Positions 6,162 through 8,694 of a DNA stretch of 8,694 bases are shown here, piece by piece (the first letter of the stretch is position 1; each line of letters opens with the position of its first letter). Both the position numbers and the translations under genes were made by a program. Origin of the DNA: an uncultured Veillonella sp. (GTDB lineage: Bacteria; Bacillota; Negativicutes; Veillonellales; Veillonellaceae); contig URPT01000064.1 of assembly GCA_900549845.1 (NCBI GenBank), forward strand, positions 1 to 8,694, given 5' to 3'. The notes under the pieces were generated by a model. It was not told the DNA's origin. It ran no database searches and saw only the letters and a list, made by a program, of their open reading frames with translations.

Positions 6162-7547
6162 ATGGAATGGTTACGATATGGTGCACAGCACTATCCTGAT
6201 CGCATATGTATAAATGAATATACCTATAACGATATATATGGCGGTGTAGTCCATGTAGCTAGTGAATTAACGCCTCTAGAAACCTCTCGTGTGGCCATTT
6301 TATCGGATAACTCTGTTACTATGGCGATTTATGTACTGGCAGCTATGCTAGCTCATAAAGAGGTATTGCTGCTGAATGTACATCTTAAGCCCAACGAGAT
6401 AGAAAACCAATTGAAACAATTAGGTATTACTACCGTATTACATAGTAAAGAACGGCGTAATCAACTGCCTAGTTCACTACGTGCCATTGAGTTTGAGCCT
6501 TTAGAATCCATTCTGTCTAATCTGAATTTAGAGGACACTTTTGATTGGAAATTTGATGATGCAGACATTGCGGCCATTATGAACACTAGCGCTACAACAG
6601 GTCAGTTTAAATCAGTACCACTTCGATGGGGGCAAATTAGAGCTCATGTACAAGCATCTCAAGAGGTGCTAGGTAAAACTGAACAAGATAATTGGCTTAT
6701 GGTATTACCGCTATTTCATGTCAGTGGATTATCTATCTTGATGCGATCACTTTATAATGGAACGGCTATCACTATATTGACTAAATACGATGAGGCGAAG
6801 GTTTTAGAACTCATTGAAACCGAGAAAATTAATATGATGTCTCTCGTGCCTACTATTTTAACTCAATTAGAGCCGAAGATTACACATCATACATTACGAG
6901 TGATTCTGCTGGGTGGCGAGTTCATTCCGATGGCCTTAATCGATGCTTGTGAAAAGAAATTGTTACCAATTTACAAGACCTATGGCATGACTGAAACCTT
7001 TAGTCAAAGTGTGACATTCTCCGTATTGGATTACCCTCATAAACGAGATTCTGTAGGCAAACCATTACCTGGTATGCAGATTCGCATTGATAATCCTGAT
7101 GCGGATGGAGTGGGGGAAATCCATTTGACGGGTCCTATGGTTATGACTGGGTATATCGACAAGGAACCTATCAACGGTGATCTTAATACAGACGATATCG
7201 GCTATGTTGATGAAGATGGCTTTGTATATATTCTGAATCGCCGCAAAGACCTTATTATCTCTGGTGGTGAAAATATTTATCCGAAGGAGCTAGAGGACCT
7301 AGTCTATACATTGCCAGCGGTGAAGGAATGTGCCGTAGTACCTGTATCTGATCCTAAATGGGGGCAAGTACCTGCGCTATTTGTAGCCTTTCATGATGGT
7401 GAAAGTATGACTGCAGATGCAATTTTATCCTTTATGACTCAGTCCTTAGCAAAGTATAAAATTCCTAAATATGTAAGAATTTTACCTACATTGCCTCGTA
7501 ATGGGACCGGTAAAATTGTGCGTAATAAACTGCGTTTAGAAGATTGA
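6162..7547 (+). CDS. menE: o-Succinylbenzoate-CoA ligase MenE
   Basis: An adenylate-forming enzyme that activates OSB with ATP and loads it on CoA. The 461-residue protein is in the usual MenE range. Motifs in order: the ATP P-loop NTSATTGQFKSVPL (141-154); LPLFHVSG (183-189); LLGGE (249-253); YGMTET (274-279); TDDIG with D345; the hinge region LNRRKDLIISGGENIYPKE (358-376); and the C-terminal catalytic lysine K451 in PRNGTGKIVRNKL. The P-loop has alanine (A144) where TSGTTG is usual, and QFK where PK is common. The start is fixed by GAGGTGA (6151-6157), four bases upstream. MenE is chosen over other acyl-CoA synthetases because of its short length and its position between menB and menC. It is likely co-transcribed with menC and set apart from menB by a terminator. 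Confidence 0.94.
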   Translation: MEWLRYGAQHYPDRICINEYTYNDIYGGVVHVASELTPLETSRVAILSDNSVTMAIYVLAAMLAHKEVLLLNVHLKPNEIENQLKQLGITTVLHSKERRNQLPSSLRAIEFEPLESILSNLNLEDTFDWKFDDADIAAIMNTSATTGQFKSVPLRWGQIRAHVQASQEVLGKTEQDNWLMVLPLFHVSGLSILMRSLYNGTAITILTKYDEAKVLELIETEKINMMSLVPTILTQLEPKITHHTLRVILLGGEFIPMALIDACEKKLLPIYKTYGMTETFSQSVTFSVLDYPHKRDSVGKPLPGMQIRIDNPDADGVGEIHLTGPMVMTGYIDKEPINGDLNTDDIGYVDEDGFVYILNRRKDLIISGGENIYPKELEDLVYTLPAVKECAVVPVSDPKWGQVPALFVAFHDGESMTADAILSFMTQSLAKYKIPKYVRILPTLPRNGTGKIVRNKLRLED

Positions 7548-7554
7548 GGCGCCT

Positions 7555-8694
7555 ATGAATGATATTTTAAATTTTAAAAGCATAACTACATATCGCCTTA
7601 AACTACCGATGAAGTTTAATTTTAAGACTGCTAAGGGCGAGGTAAAAGAACGGGAGACCATTGTTATCCGAATCGAGGACCAACAAGGTTATGTAGGTTA
7701 TGGTGAGTGTGTAGCTTTTACAGATCCATTCTATACCGCAGAAACCGTAGATACATGTTGGAAGAAATTGGTGGATGATTATATTTTTAATCTTCGCTTG
7801 ATGCGGCCTAAACCTCTTATGACCTATGTACGCCAGCTACAGTTCTGGCTGAATAGAGATCATATGCCAATGACCATTGCTGCTGTAGAAAATGCCCTTA
7901 TTAATCTTCACTGTGAGAGACTGGGTGTAAATTCCGTTTCCTATATTATGGGACAGCCCTTACAAGATACAATTGAAAGTGGCGTTGTCATCGGTGATGT
8001 ACCGATGGAACAATTGTTAGATACCGTAGAAACTCATGTGGCAAATGGTTGTAAGCGTATTAAGTTAAAGGTGAATCCCACAGATGGCTATGAACGAGTA
8101 TCTCTCGTCCGTAAGCAGTATCCAAACTTAGTTTTAGCTGCTGACGCGAACCAAAGCTATTCCTATGATGATATTGACAAGGTTCGTCAATTTAACGATT
8201 TGAATCTAGCTTGTATAGAAGAGCCTTTTGCTATGACGACACTCCAATCCTATAAGGAATGGAAGTGGGAACGTCTTAACAATGATGATTGGAACATCGA
8301 AACACCTATCTGTTTAGATGAATCTATATTAGGCTATGATGATTTATCCTATGCTATTGAATATGGCCTAATTGACGTACTTAATATAAAAGTAGGGCGC
8401 ATGAGCGGTCTTGTGCCAACGAAGGCAGCTATTAATCTTTGTAGAGAAAGTCATATTCCGTATTGGATTGGTAGCATGGTGGAGTCTGGAGTTTCTAAAA
8501 TGCTCCATGCTCAACTCGCTGCACTAGGTGATTCCTATATGGCAGGAGACCTATCGGATTCTAATAGATACTTTGAACGAGACCTCATCTATCCCGACCT
8601 CACTTTTAAAAATGGTGTAATGCACGTGCCTGATGGTGATGGGCTAGGTGTAACCGTTTTTGATGATAGATTAGAAGCGTATTGCGTGGAGAAA
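7555..8694 (+). CDS. menC: o-Succinylbenzoate synthase MenC, 3' end missing
   Basis: An enolase-superfamily enzyme that dehydrates SHCHC to o-succinylbenzoate. The frame starts at ATG 7555 with GAGG (7546-7549), five bases upstream and overlapping the menE stop. It stays open for 380 codons to the window edge. Catalytic set of the MLE-type subgroup: KLK (K170, K172), metal ligands D197 (AADANQSY), E223 (IEEPF) and D255 (CLDES), and K279 (NIKVGRMSG). GSMVESGVS (306-314) is the usual substrate-side motif. The length already equals a typical family member, so only a few residues should be missing. The segment between E223 and D255 is about seven residues longer than in the Amycolatopsis enzyme as I recall it. 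The fold also includes N-succinylamino-acid racemases. The men context argues for OSB synthase as the main role, though side racemase activity is possible. Confidence 0.94.
   Translation, partial: MNDILNFKSITTYRLKLPMKFNFKTAKGEVKERETIVIRIEDQQGYVGYGECVAFTDPFYTAETVDTCWKKLVDDYIFNLRLMRPKPLMTYVRQLQFWLNRDHMPMTIAAVENALINLHCERLGVNSVSYIMGQPLQDTIESGVVIGDVPMEQLLDTVETHVANGCKRIKLKVNPTDGYERVSLVRKQYPNLVLAADANQSYSYDDIDKVRQFNDLNLACIEEPFAMTTLQSYKEWKWERLNNDDWNIETPICLDESILGYDDLSYAIEYGLIDVLNIKVGRMSGLVPTKAAINLCRESHIPYWIGSMVESGVSKMLHAQLAALGDSYMAGDLSDSNRYFERDLIYPDLTFKNGVMHVPDGDGLGVTVFDDRLEAYCVEK

Noticed and set aside
1..8694. Mobile element, CRISPR, toxin-antitoxin or defence system
   Set aside because: All long coding frames are housekeeping enzymes, the gaps are short and explained by terminators and leaders, and no terminal repeats, integrase or spacer pattern is seen.

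Overview
The window is a housekeeping stretch of a low-to-moderate GC bacterial chromosome (roughly 40% GC by eye, not counted). All genes lie on the + strand. It holds the 3' part of purD (purine synthesis) followed by six menaquinone (vitamin K2) genes in the order menF-menD-menH-menB, then menE-menC. Protein style, codon use and Shine-Dalgarno sites fit an anaerobic Bacillota lineage. The overall look suggests Negativicutes, most likely a Veillonella relative. That assignment is inference from general familiarity, not from a marker gene.

Layout: purD is cut by the left edge and ends at 1048. The 297-base gap to menF holds an AT-rich inverted repeat, a strong bidirectional-type terminator (1111-1156), an extended -10 promoter (1183-1191) and a transcribed leader. 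The leader ends in a second intrinsic terminator (1267-1310), placed before menF rather than after a gene. A small hairpin in the leader exposes an 8-base loop that is fully complementary to the left arm of this terminator. This looks like a pseudoknot-type attenuator or riboswitch controlling the menaquinone operon, and it is the most interesting element here. menF, menD, menH and menB follow with short spacing (24-base menF-menD junction counted from the end of menF to the menD start region, 4-base ATGA overlap of menD-menH, 4-base gap menH-menB). A compact GC-rich terminator follows menB (6074-6098). menE and menC then form a second tight pair. menC is still open at the right edge.

Together the genes convert chorismate to isochorismate (MenF), SEPHCHC (MenD), SHCHC (MenH), o-succinylbenzoate (MenC), OSB-CoA (MenE) and 1,4-dihydroxy-2-naphthoyl-CoA (MenB). 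The DHNA-CoA thioesterase, the prenyltransferase MenA and the methyltransferase MenG are not in the window. All six enzymes keep their recognisable catalytic motifs. I see no mobile element, CRISPR array, tRNA, rRNA or defence system, and no evidence of a wholly new protein system.
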